Assembly: GCA_002205965.3 (NCBI GenBank)
Contig: NADL03000748.1
Span: 2,046,001 to 2,110,000 of the forward strand
DNA length: 64,000 nucleotides
Source: Kappaphycus alvarezii
Lineage: Eukaryota > Rhodophyta > Florideophyceae > Gigartinales > Solieriaceae
Reading direction: 5' to 3'
The notes under the pieces: generated by a model
What the model saw: the letters and a program-made list of their open reading frames with translations, nothing else
Databases searched by the model: none
What the model was told of the DNA's origin: nothing
Shown here: piece after piece, positions 1 through 10,429 of the stretch
How the letters are laid out: the number at the start of each line of letters is the position of its first letter
Numbering within the stretch: the stretch's first letter is position 1
Translations under genes and position numbers: made by a program

Positions 1-100
1 CCCTCCGCACGCTTCTGTGCATCATTGTACAACCCATAAAGATTTACCACCACCACGTTCATTTGACTTGTGATGAAATGCGGAGCAATTATTTGCTCTA

Positions 101-118
101 CTATACAGTACAGTACGC
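101..118. repeat. CTGTA/TACAG pentamer tract
   Basis: Short run of the self-complementary pentamer (ATACAGTACAGTACG). It abuts the 3' end of the LINE fragment beginning at about 118. One of many such tracts across the window. Confidence 0.7.
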
Positions 119-490
119 TTTTATTAAATGTTCACTAAACCGAGCTGGGTCACTCAGGCATCAGGTGATGTGAGAGACAAAGCACGGCGAGATACGGCGT
201 AAGCCGTCAGCTGGAGAACGAGGGAGGCGAGGGTGGTGACCAATCCGTGGTATTCATCGGATGGGGGTTTCCCGCGGCGGAGTGCGAAAAAGGAGGCGAC
301 TTTGGCCAGGGCCTGACGAGCAGGTTTGCCGATGGCTCCTTGAGTATCGAATCCAAGAGGGTAGAATTGGGCTTGTATTGTCCCACAGAGGGCAGCGTAA
401 TGCGCAGTTTTCGAGGCTTCAATGGGCAGGGTAGCTGAGTGGAAAGGACCATTACTATGATTAGCGAGTGGGGCACCGTACACAAAGAAA
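118..490 (-). pseudogene. LINE-type ORF, C-terminal fragment plus 3' tail
   Basis: An open frame on the minus strand (483 to 154) reads as the C-terminal region that follows the reverse transcriptase domain in many protist/algal non-LTR proteins; the wording FYPLGFDTQGAIG followed by an Ala/Leu-rich helix and ALAKVASFF is typical. Downstream on the minus strand the sequence ends in TTTAATAAAAG, so a poly(A) signal sits at the end. The same 3' end recurs at 26,748-26,947, where the copy is cut off sooner on its 5' side, the normal pattern of 5'-truncated LINE insertions. Only the last ~110 codons are present; no RT catalytic motif is visible. The family assignment rests on remembered C-terminal wording, so it is moderately sure; that it is a dispersed repeat is sure. 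Confidence 0.65.
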
Positions 491-498
491 GCCTACGT

Positions 499-534
499 AA
501 AGTACAGTATGTACAGTGCGATACAGTACAGTAG
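499..534. repeat. CTGTA/TACAG pentamer tract
   Basis: Imperfect run (GTACAGTATGTACAG...ATACAGTACAGTAG) immediately upstream, in the minus sense, of the LINE fragment. Confidence 0.7.
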
Positions 535-539
535 TTTAG

Positions 540-1215
540 GTTGGAAATACAGCTCCACAGGTACAGTATGTCGTTGATTTACTGTGTATCATACTATGGT
601 ACATACTGAACGCATTAAACTTCTTTACAGTATATGTGGGGAACAACAGATGACCATTCATCTCCATTTCACGCTCACACCTGGAACCTTCCCCAACGAC
701 ATCATCGCCCGTAGACTTGTATTCCATGATCCCGACTAGAGCCTACTTCTAGGCAGCGCATTGCAGTGCGGTGCAGTCAAGACGGAGTAATGCTTACTGT
801 GCACTGGAAGACGAAATAATGCTCGATTTTGAAATTGCAAAAGTCTGCAAGGTCGCAAACTTTTGCAAATCCAAGAGCATGTTTCCCCAAAAGGATCACC
901 TCTTCCCCCACAGCATGAACAGAGGACATGATCTGTAACTATGTCCAAGTTTATAGTCCTGCCAATCTCTCGGGAACGGCACGAGATTTCCAGGCCATCT
1001 TGAAACAGCTTTCACAGACATGAGAAAAGTTGTAACAGCGTATAAACTCATCGAGGCCTGGATCACCTTTCTCAATATCACGTCACTGTTCTGACGTCTG
1101 CGTCAACACTTATTCGGCTCTGCACTCTGATGAAAGGGGGGGGAATGGGGGTGCTTTACAGATTAGGGATGCAGGACGGCTATTTTCCGAAGACTAGGGG
1201 GGACAGGTCTGTGTA
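540..1215. other. Unassigned spacer
   Basis: Only short overlapping ORFs on both strands; none carries a motif I recognise. A G-run is present at about 1136-1151. Confidence 0.5.
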
Positions 1216-1234
1216 TTGGAGAGTCTGGAAATGA

Positions 1235-1700
1235 GGCCGAGTCATGAGGTACTACCTCACAGGGATGGTGTGAGGCCAGCCGTAATGCATGCTGCGTTGG
1301 ACGAAACCGTCGCCGCAGCATGTCTTTGCATAAGGACAGATCGCACCCGCCCGAAGGTCTCCATGGCTCGTATGATGACGTGCCTAGCCACGTCTGTGAG
1401 CACCGCGAATGCGTCCGGGCGCCACCCGCCGAGAGTGGATATCGGCAATGGGATCAGTCGGGACCTGGCATGCGTGGTGATGAAGTCTTGATACCTCTTG
1501 GACTTTGATGCTTTCGCGGCGTTCAGAGATGTCAAGGGGTTGAAGCAACTGGCCCGTGTGTTGGAGGGAGCAAGTGGATTGACGAATGTAACGTCGAAAA
1601 AGTCTGTTCCTCCGGCGCTCCCTATGGCCTTGATGTCTGTGCAGCACGAAAATCTCCGATGCTTCATTAACGAATAATTGCGGTATGTTCAGCTCTGTAG
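1235..1700 (-). pseudogene. LINE-type ORF, C-terminal fragment (second lineage)
   Basis: The 136-codon minus-strand frame (1667 to 1257) contains FFDVTFVNPLAPSN near the start, LIPLPISTLGGWRPDA in the middle, and a final MQRHAAATVSSNAAC block. This order (D-V-T...N/S-P-L, then I-P-L-P..T-L-G-G-W-P-D, then QRHA) matches the C-terminal domain of algal/protist LINE-like reverse transcriptase proteins. The RT catalytic part is missing. It is a different, better conserved copy than the 118-490 fragment. A shorter relative lies at 62,440-62,550. A second minus frame (1722-1384) over the same DNA is a shadow. Confidence 0.7.
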
Positions 1701-1960
1701 TCTCCTGGACCCAGGAGTGCACCTGGCGAAGGATGCATCTAAAAAACCTAATTGTGCCATTGTTGTCACATTGGCCTGCGTTTGCAGCCCATTCCTTAGC
1801 CCCATAGAAACAAAGTTACGAAGCAGAAGATACAGCCTTTGTTTCATTCAACATCAACACGAAATAGACTAGTGGATATGGCATAATTGTCTACCCACTG
1901 TCCTCCGGCGGAAGACAAGTCAAGTTGTTCAATTACTTCAAAACGTAAAATGCCAACGTC

Positions 1961-2015
1961 AAGATAGAAAGTGGGAAGTAGAAAGTGGGAAGTAGCACTT
2001 CCCACTTTCTATCTT
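1961..2015. repeat. 19-bp perfect inverted repeat with duplicated arm
   Basis: Arms AAGATAGAAAGTGGGAAGT (1961-1979) and its exact complement (1997-2015). The 17-nt spacer repeats most of the left arm again (TAGAAAGTGGGAAGT), so two alternative hairpins can form. It lies about 150 bp outside the left LTR of the first copia element. Confidence 0.9.
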
Positions 2016-2159
2016 ATTGAATAGTTTGATTAATGGCTCCCTCTGCAGGTTCAGATTAGCGCACCTTCCCGATTTGACACACAAGTGGGTTCGCCGACCA
2101 GAATGACATACAGTACTAATTGTCATAACTTATGCATGTTTTGATTCCGTTCAACCAGA

Positions 2160-2488
2160 GGGTGTTGTCTTTACCGCTTAGTATGTCGCATTACAGTAAT
2201 TTTGTTGTCGTGACTTACTGTAAGAAATATCACAGTAGGTCTATCGTGCGGATTGAATGCCCCGCGCCAGCCGCCCTTCGCGCTCATCCTCTCCAGACAC
2301 AACCGAGAAGTTTCCGCTGCGCAGACAGCACATGTCCCTAGCCCTACAGAGGTATTAGGCCCCGGCCCTTTTCGATCAATAAAGTTCTTTTATTTACCCT
2401 ATACCTACTCCCTGTATTACAGCCAAGCTATCAACAATACCCCTGATCGTATAAGGGTACCTTAGCCGCGAAATGTAAGTAGTAGACA
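2160..2488 (+). repeat. 5' LTR of copia element 1
   Basis: Matches 8790-9105 along its length: shared blocks include ATGTCGCATT, GTGACTTACTG, ATTACAGTAGGTCTA-like, CAACCGAGAAG, CGATCAATA, TTACAGCCAAGCTA and GTAAGTAGTA. This copy keeps an AATAAA signal at 2378-2383, which is altered in the 3' copy. Two short ORFs (2132-2341, 2253-2465) are LTR sequence, not genes. Confidence 0.85.
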
Positions 2489-3480
2489 CGAATATCCGTA
2501 TTCGTTTGCTACCCTCGTTCCCAACTCGACATTCGCTCAAGACCCTCACACCCTAAACTTGAGCCCTGCCGTTATCAAACTAATTGATCGAAGGAAACAG
2601 TTCGATCCCTCGAAAATGGCCCCATTTCCCATTCGAACTTCAAGGATACCGTCGTCAAGATCCTGCGAAAAACTCATAATTCTTCTTCTTGCGACAAAAA
2701 GGCTGTCTATATCTTGAACTCCGCGAAATCTACATTAAAATTCTTCTCTCTGCTATCTGTAACGAGCGATTAAAATTTATTTCTATTTCACGCTGTAGGA
2801 GGCAAAAGATGTTCGGTTTTACATGAAACAAATATTGGCACCGCCAAATCAGATATTTTGTGATGTATTTTCAATCTCAAAATGTTTTACCGGTTTGCAG
2901 TGGTAAGTGTTGACGCTCTTTACGTATTTGATGATAGGATGACTGCGTTCCGCGAGCTGTCAACAATAGACGACGTGATTGAGAAGGATAGTCGTTCCAG
3001 GTCTCTGATATGGTACTGTCGTTCATTGAAGTTGATGTAAATCACGCCAATAGTATAAGGACAATAGAGAACACCCAAATCTGCTGTTAAATGACTAAAT
3101 TCCTCCTATTTCGCAGCCGCAACAGCAGAAGTATCAAGAAGAGAAGCTTTCCGCAAGTTCTATTCACCTTGCTGAAGGGAGCGGACTAGTTTATTACCCC
3201 AAGCCCAGTAATGAGACGATATGTAACTACAAGACTGTTGGAAATCAGGGCCAGTTGAATGATACCCTATACTGGGAGCACCCCGGCATCTACAGCAATA
3301 GTAATGAGCATGATTATTCGTGAAAAATTAGCTGCGTTCAGAAATATTTCATTTTTTCAAATATTCTGAAGATCTGTGCGAAGAAATTTCTGAAACGCGC
3401 AAGCTCTATAGAATTTAGGCCTGCCAATACCATCTATCAAGCATAAAGAAGGTTCATTGCCTTGTTTTGGATCTATATGA
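2489..3480 (+). other. Leader region of copia element 1
   Basis: Between the 5' LTR and the first recognisable Gag-like wording. No ORF of note and no clear primer-binding site complementary to a tRNA 3' end could be identified. Moderately AT-rich. Confidence 0.4.
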
Positions 3481-3499
3481 TGCGAATCGTAGGTTCTAT

Positions 3500-4320
3500 T
3501 TCGAGAGCTGTAACGATAAAATGAGGTATAATGGAGTTGTGAAGTTTATGGTCCTTTGATGGGCATTTGCGTATCCGATGCGAGACAGCTGCATATCAAA
3601 GGATCCCTGGAAATTTATAATTTGAGATTTTTGATTAATAAAAGAGGCATCGCTGACATATTGGAATGTATGAACAAGATAATCTCCCATATACACGAGC
3701 TTGCGCCCTACTGCTCTACGGATTTTCGCACTGATGCTCATAAGCTGTATATCCTATGAAAGTCATTAGTAGAGTTATAGGAATGCTATCATACAACTAT
3801 TCAGAAGAATGTGTCTGAAGGATACTCCTACATCATTTTTGTGAAGACTTTTCGTGAGTCTATCCAAAACTTTCGTCGTATCCGAAACTTTACTGAAACT
3901 CAAAAAATACGTCGGAAACCTTCTATATGGAACTTTCCGACGAGTTTCATACAAATATTAATCGCTACGGATGTGATACCAAGAAAAATAGGCCTCAGAA
4001 GTATCAATACGGGTCGAATGAAAATAAGCAAAGTCTCCAACATGACCGTTCGCCCGAAATGTCCAGCAAGCGCAAAGAATGCTACACGTATGTAGCGTAA
4101 TACTGGAAACAAATCCATCGCTGTTACGCATGTTACGTAGAAGCCCATTTACGTTGCCGAACCTGGGAAGGCGAGTCATCTGCCAATATCCTTGTCGATT
4201 TCATTAAAGAGGAGGAGGATATTTCAGGGAATCCAGAAATATGTTCTCACATAAGAACAGAGCTCGGCGAATTAAATAAAGGATTTATCTGAATTTGGTT
4301 TGCGCTTCCCGATGAAAAAT
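3500..4320 (+). pseudogene. Gag-like remnant of copia element 1
   Basis: The frame at 3556-3759 reads LRFLINKRGIADILECMNK..., HELAPYC..DFRTDAHKLYIL, resembling the Gag segment of copia polyproteins in which a helical pair ends in (R)TDxHKxxxL. The next stretch (3811 on) reads YSYIIFVKTFRESIQ, like the F..F...LRESLQ segment that follows. Frames are broken several times. Assignment rests mainly on position upstream of the protease and on these weak motifs; the minus-strand ORFs 3496-3741 and 3900-4179 are shadows. Confidence 0.45.
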
Positions 4321-4579
4321 AGTCTGCTAGTAACGATTATCGCTCATGTTCTGAAGATCCAATTGAAGCCGCAGAGCATGGTATTGTGGTAAAAAATATT
4401 TCATAGAAAATGGGTGAATCTAGCGACACGTCTTCTGATTTTCGTCTGGGCGGCGAAGACTATTAGAACCACTTCGTCGCTTTTAACAATATAAAAAATA
4501 CAGGCCTGAGCATGAAGCCGAGATCTTCATGACAGATATCTACTTCTCAAAATTCAAAATGGAACTCTCTCGAAAACAT

Positions 4580-4965
4580 CCCTTGGGTTTTATCTACGGC
4601 TTATTGGCACCCAATCCTGTTATTGGTCGCAAGGAACCTAATTGGATGTTAACTGCACTCGATATTTATAACTGGAAAACAGGCCCGTCCTTGAATCGTT
4701 TCAGGTTTGCAGACGCATCTTGCCAAAAAATTAGTCTAGATTTGGTCCTTATTGATACCCATATGAGATACCAACGATCTTACTCGAGCTGATATAGTTG
4801 ATGCGCACATTCCGAAATTTCTCGGTATGTATGTTCTGGACGAAGAATTTTTGACTCCCTGCGCGGTCTCTAACATGCTTTTCAGATGCGTAGTATATAT
4901 TAATTCATACCACAAGGTTATCTACCTGGACAATTGGCACGTCCTGGTGCTTATTTGAACTAGTT
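4580..4965 (+). pseudogene. Copia aspartic protease remnant (element 1)
   Basis: The frame 4529-4792 has APNPVIGRKEPNW in the place of the usual DTGA-x-VxG flap start, then FRFADASC where copia proteases have a (K)FG(D/N) turn. A following frame reads IVDAHIPKFLGMYVLDEE, the conserved second half (V-D-A-x-I-P-L-L-G-L-x-V-L-D). The catalytic DTG itself is degraded, so the enzyme would be inactive. Element 2 keeps the DTGAS motif, which supports the alignment. Confidence 0.65.
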
Positions 4966-5019
4966 AACACCATTATGATCGAATAAGATTCTCTACTGAC
5001 GCGTACTTGACTGACGCGT

Positions 5020-5545
5020 GCTTCACCCGCGCCCAACTCGCGAAAGTGCACCACAATTTCTCCCATCCATCCATAATGAAGCTCTTCAACCTCATCAAAC
5101 TTTCTCGGCTGGATGTAGCTACGCTTGAAACTCTAAGGCCTCAGCTACGCTTGAAACTCTAAGGACCTTGCAAATGGTTTCTCAAAGCTGTAATCCATGC
5201 CAATAAATCCAATGCCCCAACCGTTTTCGAGTCACTTCAGGATCGGAGAACGTCTGCTTTAATGAACGGAAACTTTTATACATCGTATAAATTGATTCAG
5301 CTAAACTCTTGTACATTTTGGATGAGGGAACCCTATTCTCTGCAGCTCGATTCTTCAATTTAGTTCCTACAGAGGAAGTATGGAAAAAAATTCCATTTCT
5401 GGGCCTCAATCTACACGAGGATACCAAATCTTATCCTTACCGGCAGCGGTGTCCTACTAGAAGGAGTCTTCATCCGTCTTACACGGCTCTCAGATTTGGA
5501 AGCCAACCGTGCTGGTATATTGTCACACCAGAGCCTTTACTCGCT
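5020..5545 (+). pseudogene. Copia integrase remnant (element 1)
   Basis: Wording RAQLAKVHHNFSHPSIMKL (5025-5085) is the zinc-binding His motif of the GAG-pre-integrase region (QL..H..F.HPS..KL). Farther on, AP.VFESLQDRR matches the link before the integrase core, but the Asp-rich core is heavily mutated and a 26-bp duplication adds a frame change. Non-functional. Confidence 0.6.
5117..5164 (+). repeat. 22-bp direct duplication, period 26, inside integrase
   Basis: AGCTACGCTTGAAACTCTAAGG occurs at 5117-5138 and again at 5143-5164, separated by CCTC. Because 26 is not a multiple of three it shifts the integrase frame; a replication-slippage or repair duplication after the element died is the likely cause. 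Confidence 0.9.
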
Positions 5546-6024
5546 TAACGTTGGCTTGAGCTGCTCCGACACGTTTACGACGAAAGGCCGGGCCCCCTGC
5601 TCTTTTTTGGTTAACTAACCCAACTACCCGCTTTTAAAGAACCTCTCTCTGCTCGACAGACGATAAAAGAAAGAACAAACATCGCAGTGGCAGTAAGCAC
5701 GGAAATGGAGAACCAAAATACCAGACTCAAGACCCGCCAAGCCCTACAACATGCAGGGCCTCCTTCGAGTGATGGTTCTACCAGCCTGGAAACAAATTAC
5801 TCATCTGGGTGAGAAAATAGTCTCCTATCTAAATCAGCGAATGGATGGACCCCTACATAGTTTTTAGCATAGAACTTCAAAAGGAACTCGGGTTTGTTCG
5901 AGAATACGAGGAAGACCCCGGTAATCGATTAAACTTTGCTCAATTTAATCCGTAAAACACCCAAGAGAAACTTTCTTTAGCATTCTCCGCCGAGCTAAGA
6001 TGTAGATTTTCCCAATTTAAGTAG

Positions 6025-7080
6025 CCTAACGACAACTTAATATTGGCCCAAGAAGTCTTGGACGAAAATAATGAGCGAGCTAAAGGCCATGCTATGGATG
6101 AAGCCATGAGAAAGGAGATCAAATGCTTCCCTGATCGCGGATCATTCAAAATAGTCCTCCGGGAAGAAATAGAAATAAAATACGACAAAAATGTATCAAC
6201 TGGCCGTTCCACACACAATATTAAGTCCTCTATTGAAGTCCCAGTTAAGCATGGGGCTCGTTACGTTATCGGATGAAACCGAGAAAAAACGAAAAACATT
6301 ATAGTACGCACCTCCCTAGCACTCCAGCCGCAGTAGTCAGACTCCTCCTAGCGCTCGCTGCTACCTTCAACTTCGACTTTTGGACTGCAGATATCGCCCA
6401 AGCATACCTTTACTTCTCGGAACCCCTATCGAGAGATATTTACATCGAGAATCCCGTACCGGAATGTGAATTAGAAACGAGTCTATGCATAAAGCTACTT
6501 CTCTCTCTGTTCTGACTGTGGGCTGCAGGAGAATTGTGGAACGCAACCCTCGGCAAGCATCATCGCGAGGATATGAAAATGAAACCCCTTCATATTGGTC
6601 CCGCACGCTACTTATTGCTTACGAAGGGCGTCCTCAAAGGCCTCAGTTGAAGGTACGTCGAAGAACTTGTCCGACTTGAGGACGATTAGTTCCGTAAGCT
6701 CTAGAAGGTGACAAATAAGAAGTTCGGGATGAAAGAAGAATACTCAACAAAATCTGAATTCACTGGGTTCGTATTCGATAAAACGGATGGCAACTTCTTC
6801 GTCGACCAAATTTTGAATTTTTACAAATCAAAATGCTTGTCACATTCAGAATGACTTAAATTTTTCATATCTTTTCGTATGCGCTTGGCTTGGTTAACAA
6901 ATTACAGGCCATACTTTCTCTTCAAAATCGCGCAGCTAGCGCAGATCACGGAGCAGTTGTATGACACGAATGTTTCTAGCAATTGGGGAGGGTTAACAAG
7001 GAAACCGAGTGCGCTTTCGATACCACGTTTTCCTCAATATGCAGAGGTTGGAATTGAATACACTGATGATTGCTGAGATT
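6025..7080 (+). pseudogene. Copia reverse transcriptase remnant (element 1)
   Basis: Frame 6043-6276 gives the usual RT start (A..DEAMRKEIKCFPDRGSFKIV ... HGARYVIG, cf. KARYVxxG). Frame 6273-6515 gives AAVVRLLLALAATFNFDFWT then ADIAQAYL (first catalytic Asp) and L.RDIYIENP. A different frame continues as AGELWNATLGKHHREDM. EDD at about 6676-6684 occupies the YxDD-equivalent site and is followed at once by a stop codon. RLAWLTNYRP...FKIAQLAQITEQ (6879-6960) is the end of the RT/connection. At least three frame changes and several stops. Confidence 0.85.
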
Positions 7081-7505
7081 TTAGTCTTCCTAATAGCCAA
7101 AATTCAAGACCTTACATCACAGCTGGGTAACGTAGCTTTTATCGCACGTATTTAGCTCCCATTTCGTTTAAGTTTTACAAGAATTGACGCATCACAAGGT
7201 CTACAATTCCCGAAGACGCAGCCTAATTTAGGTATGCGCTCTTTATCTTCATCAAACTATCCGAATGTTTGAAGATCATGTTAAGCAAGCCTGTTCAGGA
7301 ACAACTTTTGAAGGACAGCAAAATTCTCTTCGCCATAAGTTCCATGGGCTCACTTAGCTCTGAGAAGCGAACAATGCCTGAAGTTTCTGCCGTTCGAGAA
7401 GTATGTCGTGATAGAGCAATATCTGATATTGGCTTTGTCCGAAGCAGTAATAATATTACAGACGGGCTGACTAAATACATAAGTCAAGATCTTCTAGGGA
7501 ATTAA
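7080..7505 (+). pseudogene. Copia RNase H remnant (element 1)
   Basis: The final frame (7269-7505) ends with RSSNNITDGLTKYISQDLLGN, the conserved copia C-terminus (N-x-A-D-x-L-T-K). Just upstream, VTSQLGN.AFIA (about 7112-7145) matches the SSQLG start of RNase H. Both catalytic neighbourhoods are present only as fragments. Confidence 0.75.
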
Positions 7506-8184
7506 TAACCACCGGTGAGCTTAATATTCGATCAAACCAGTGGATTATACGGTCAAAAGAATTAAATTGAAATATTTGCTGTATATCATTATTGGGAGTG
7601 GAGTTCAAAAACCTCAGCCACAGATGCATGACTTTCTCCAAGCCCGTTACACAACCTTAAAAGGATTTTGCACTCAATTGCGAAATCTTCTTCCAAGTCC
7701 AAGAGTACGTTCCAGTTAGCATCAAAAAAGTGCAGTGCTCAGCCTAGGAACCAAGTTAACTCACCAGCTTGAGTAACCAACCGCCGCTATTTATTTCGGA
7801 GAGTATTTTGAAGGCCCCATCAAGTCTCTGTTTACGGATGGCTTCCCTGTTAGAATGACTGTGGAAGCTGACCCGCACATAAATGAAGCGCACCCAGGGA
7901 TTCGCCTGTTTGAGACTTAAGAAGTTAGCATAGACACATTTACACAATAAAATCGCCTAATTTTGCAGATCCCTGACCAAGAAGATACTTAAACCCGACT
8001 AAAATCGATTCTGGAATACAGTTGATAAGTTTGCTTGGAAAATAAGGACCCTCCACGTCACCCTTGGTATAAACCCTTCTTTCAAACCATCACTGAACAT
8101 CAGTGAGTCGATCTACCAACCTCCTTCATCTTTTTCACAATCAACGATTATCCCTGGTGTTTCTTCTCTATCCGTTTCCAGAGT

Positions 8185-8275
8185 GAATTTTGAGTTTTAC
8201 GCTGGCAAAATAGGTTGGGATTGTGGGAAATGCTCCGCGAAACTGCCGCAGTTATCAATGTTCCAAAAGTTGCAT
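8185..8275 (+). repeat. Diverged dispersed repeat, copy 1
   Basis: Shares TTTAC.CT.GG..., GGTTGGGATT, then CC(G/A)CAGTTA...ATG.TCCAAAA with 12,392-12,500 in the same orientation. The family is unknown. Confidence 0.45.
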
Positions 8276-8460
8276 TGTTATTTGTCCACTATTATGCTTT
8301 TAACTTCTCTCTACTTTCATGTCGTGCGGCAAGCGGAACATCTACCTATTTTTCCTCTAAAGTGACACAGAACGGCCCTGCAGTACATTTACTGTACTAT
8401 GAAACATGGGAGATGCGCCTGGAAGATTCCAGACGCATCTATCAGAATCTGGGGCTTCGC

Positions 8461-8495
8461 AGTACTGTACGGTGCACGGTGCACGGTGCACAGTA
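8461..8495. repeat. Hairpin with three GGTGCAC units
   Basis: AGTACTGT and its complement ACAGTACT enclose ACGGTGCACGGTGCACGGTGC. GTGCAC is itself palindromic, so the inner region can fold as well. Confidence 0.85.
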
Positions 8496-8789
8496 CTATA
8501 CCGGGCATACAGAAATCTCTGTATACCACATCCAAGATATAAATTTTTGCGAAAAACACCACTTTCGAGCACAATTTTCGAATTTGGCACTCGTCTTTCT
8601 TCCTGTGGCCATATTTCGTCTTGATGCTGGTAATCGGTAATTAATTTTCACCCCTTGTCCGGTGGGCCTACTGAACAAAATATACACTGCTACTGGTTAC
8701 TACTGTAAAACGAGCAGATATTATTTATAAATGGAACGGTACATCTCACCGTATCACTCTGTAAAGTTATTCACTAGCCGCAAAAATTT

Positions 8790-9105
8790 TGACAGCGTGG
8801 GGAATGTCGCATTTCGTTCATTTAGTTGTTGTGACTTACTGCATGAAAAATTACAGTAGGTCTACCGAGCGGATTGAGTGCCCCGGGACTCCTCGCTTGT
8901 TGTTCATTTTCGCCGGACGCAACCGAGAAGGTTCCTCTGCGAAGAAAGAGCAAGTCCATAGCCCTGCCGAGATGTTCAGTCCGGGCCCTTCCCGATCAAT
9001 ATTTTTTTCCCTATCTCTACTCTCTACATTACAGCCAAGCTAGCAGCAATACCCATGATCGTATACGTGTACGATAGCCGCGCAGCGTAAGTAGTAAAAA
9101 AGTCA
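8790..9105 (+). repeat. 3' LTR of copia element 1
   Basis: Direct-repeat partner of 2160-2488 (see that entry). The right edge is near GTAAGTAGTA at 9087-9096, beyond which the two copies part. ORFs 8789-9043 and 8874-9077 are LTR sequence. Confidence 0.85.
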
Positions 9106-9590
9106 CATTACTAACGTTTTGAGCAATGAAACGAGATGCATTAGTTTTAATGTTCACTCAGGGGCCCAAACAATGAGTCGCAAGGGCTCAATGGGGGGCT
9201 AATAACTGCTTTCATCTACGATAAATGACAATTCCTCCATGATTCTTTTATGGCAAATTCATTGCGCGAAATTGGTTTAGAAGCAGTTGGATGTTTATTC
9301 ATTTAGCCATTAGAACTGCCGCGAACAAATAAAGAAACATGAGAATCTCGATCTAACAGGTTATTAAAAGAAAATATGGACACAATTTCACTTGCTTCAA
9401 AGTATGGTGAAACTTTTGTTTGCGAGACTGAAAATGACAAAAAATAGGGATGAAACTGGTTAGAAAACAAGTCAAAACAGCGACTTGTATTCTGTGAGTA
9501 CAATAGATCAGTACTTTGTTTCCCCTCCCTTTGCATCCATGAATACCAACAAACGACGGGGAATGCTATGATATAGAGAAAGGAAGTACG
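9106..9590. other. Unassigned spacer
   Basis: Nothing recognised. The minus ORF at 9303-9536 could include the tail of the Tc1-like relic, but no motif supports it. Confidence 0.4.
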
Positions 9591-10290
9591 TTGGCGTCAA
9601 AGAACACCGAGCATCATGAACTCATCCGGCAATTGAGCAATGTTCTCAAACTGACGCCCTCGGCTGAAGACGTTCCTAGCAAGTAACCCCCACAAATTAT
9701 CGATTATAATCAGATCAAGAGATTTCGGGGGCCACGCTAGAGTACGAATTTTCTTTGAAACTAGACATTCACGTGTGAAACTGGATGTGTGTATTAGTGC
9801 AATGAGCTATTGAAATACCTACGTTTGCTGTTACCCAACACTTCTGCGGCAAACTGAAGCAACAAGGCTTCTAATGTCTCACAGTACCGTTTAGAATCTT
9901 GATTTCCTTGCGTAATAACCAAAGAAGAGGTCCCATAAAATGATACTACTCCCCACAACATCAACGAACCGCCACCCATTTGGCGAGTCGGTAAATGCCG
10001 CGGTTCCTTCCGCAAATCGTGCCAATAGAATGCTAATCCATTGGGACCATCGAGATTAGTATTTCTCGTCAGAGAAAATTAGTTTGATCCAAAATGCGTT
10101 CCCCCGACTGACATGGTGACGCACGCACTTGATTCGATTTTCCTTATGCCCTGAAGTCATCATTGGGCACTTATTCATCTTCCTGTATTTGAGGTGTTCG
10201 CAGGAGGAGAGAATATGTTGAACACGACGAACGGATACGTCCAAACCGAGCGATTGCAGAAGATCAAGTGCCTACTTCTCTCCCTTTGAT
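9590..10290 (-). pseudogene. Tc1/mariner transposase, degenerate
   Basis: Read on the minus strand from 10,244: an N-terminal part ending FWIKLIFSDEKY (first catalytic Asp in FSDEK), then after a one-base frame change NLDGPNGLAFYWHD, GGGSLMLWG, a G-x-QDSKRY..TLE..LL block, then after another shift IHTS, LAWPPKSLDLIIIDNLWG with the third catalytic Asp in IDNLWG. The middle QQDNA motif is destroyed (F-Q then stop). The first shift is explained by a single extra T after the FSDEKY codons. DDE transposases of this family cut and paste the element at TA sites. No terminal inverted repeats were found by eye. Confidence 0.85.
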
Positions 10291-10429
10291 GCATCCTGAA
10301 TAAGGCGCCGACGGGAAGCTGCCTAAATATTGTGAGGTTGTAGTGCAATGCGCGGTGCGCAGTTCTTCTCGTCTAGGAACGGAACACCGACAGACAATGA
10401 GAAACCCAACACACACACACCAAGACCCA

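Larger units (their letters stand above)
7506..8789 (+). other. 3' internal region of copia element 1, no recognised gene
   Basis: No copia domain is expected here. It contains a stretch (8185-8275) that recurs diverged at 12,392-12,500 and the GGTGCAC repeat hairpin at 8461-8495. The ORFs at 8183-8640 show no family motif and overlap the hairpin, so I do not call them genes. Confidence 0.5.
2160..9105 (+). mobile_element. Ty1/copia LTR retrotransposon, degenerate (element 1)
   Basis: Two diverged direct repeats of about 320 bp flank DNA whose plus strand carries, in copia order, remnants of Gag, aspartic protease, integrase, reverse transcriptase and RNase H. The order protease-integrase-RT-RNase H separates copia from gypsy. 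Every domain is broken by stops or frame changes, so the copy is dead. LTR ends are approximate because alignment fades at both edges; no target-site duplication or primer-binding site could be fixed by eye. Confidence 0.85.
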
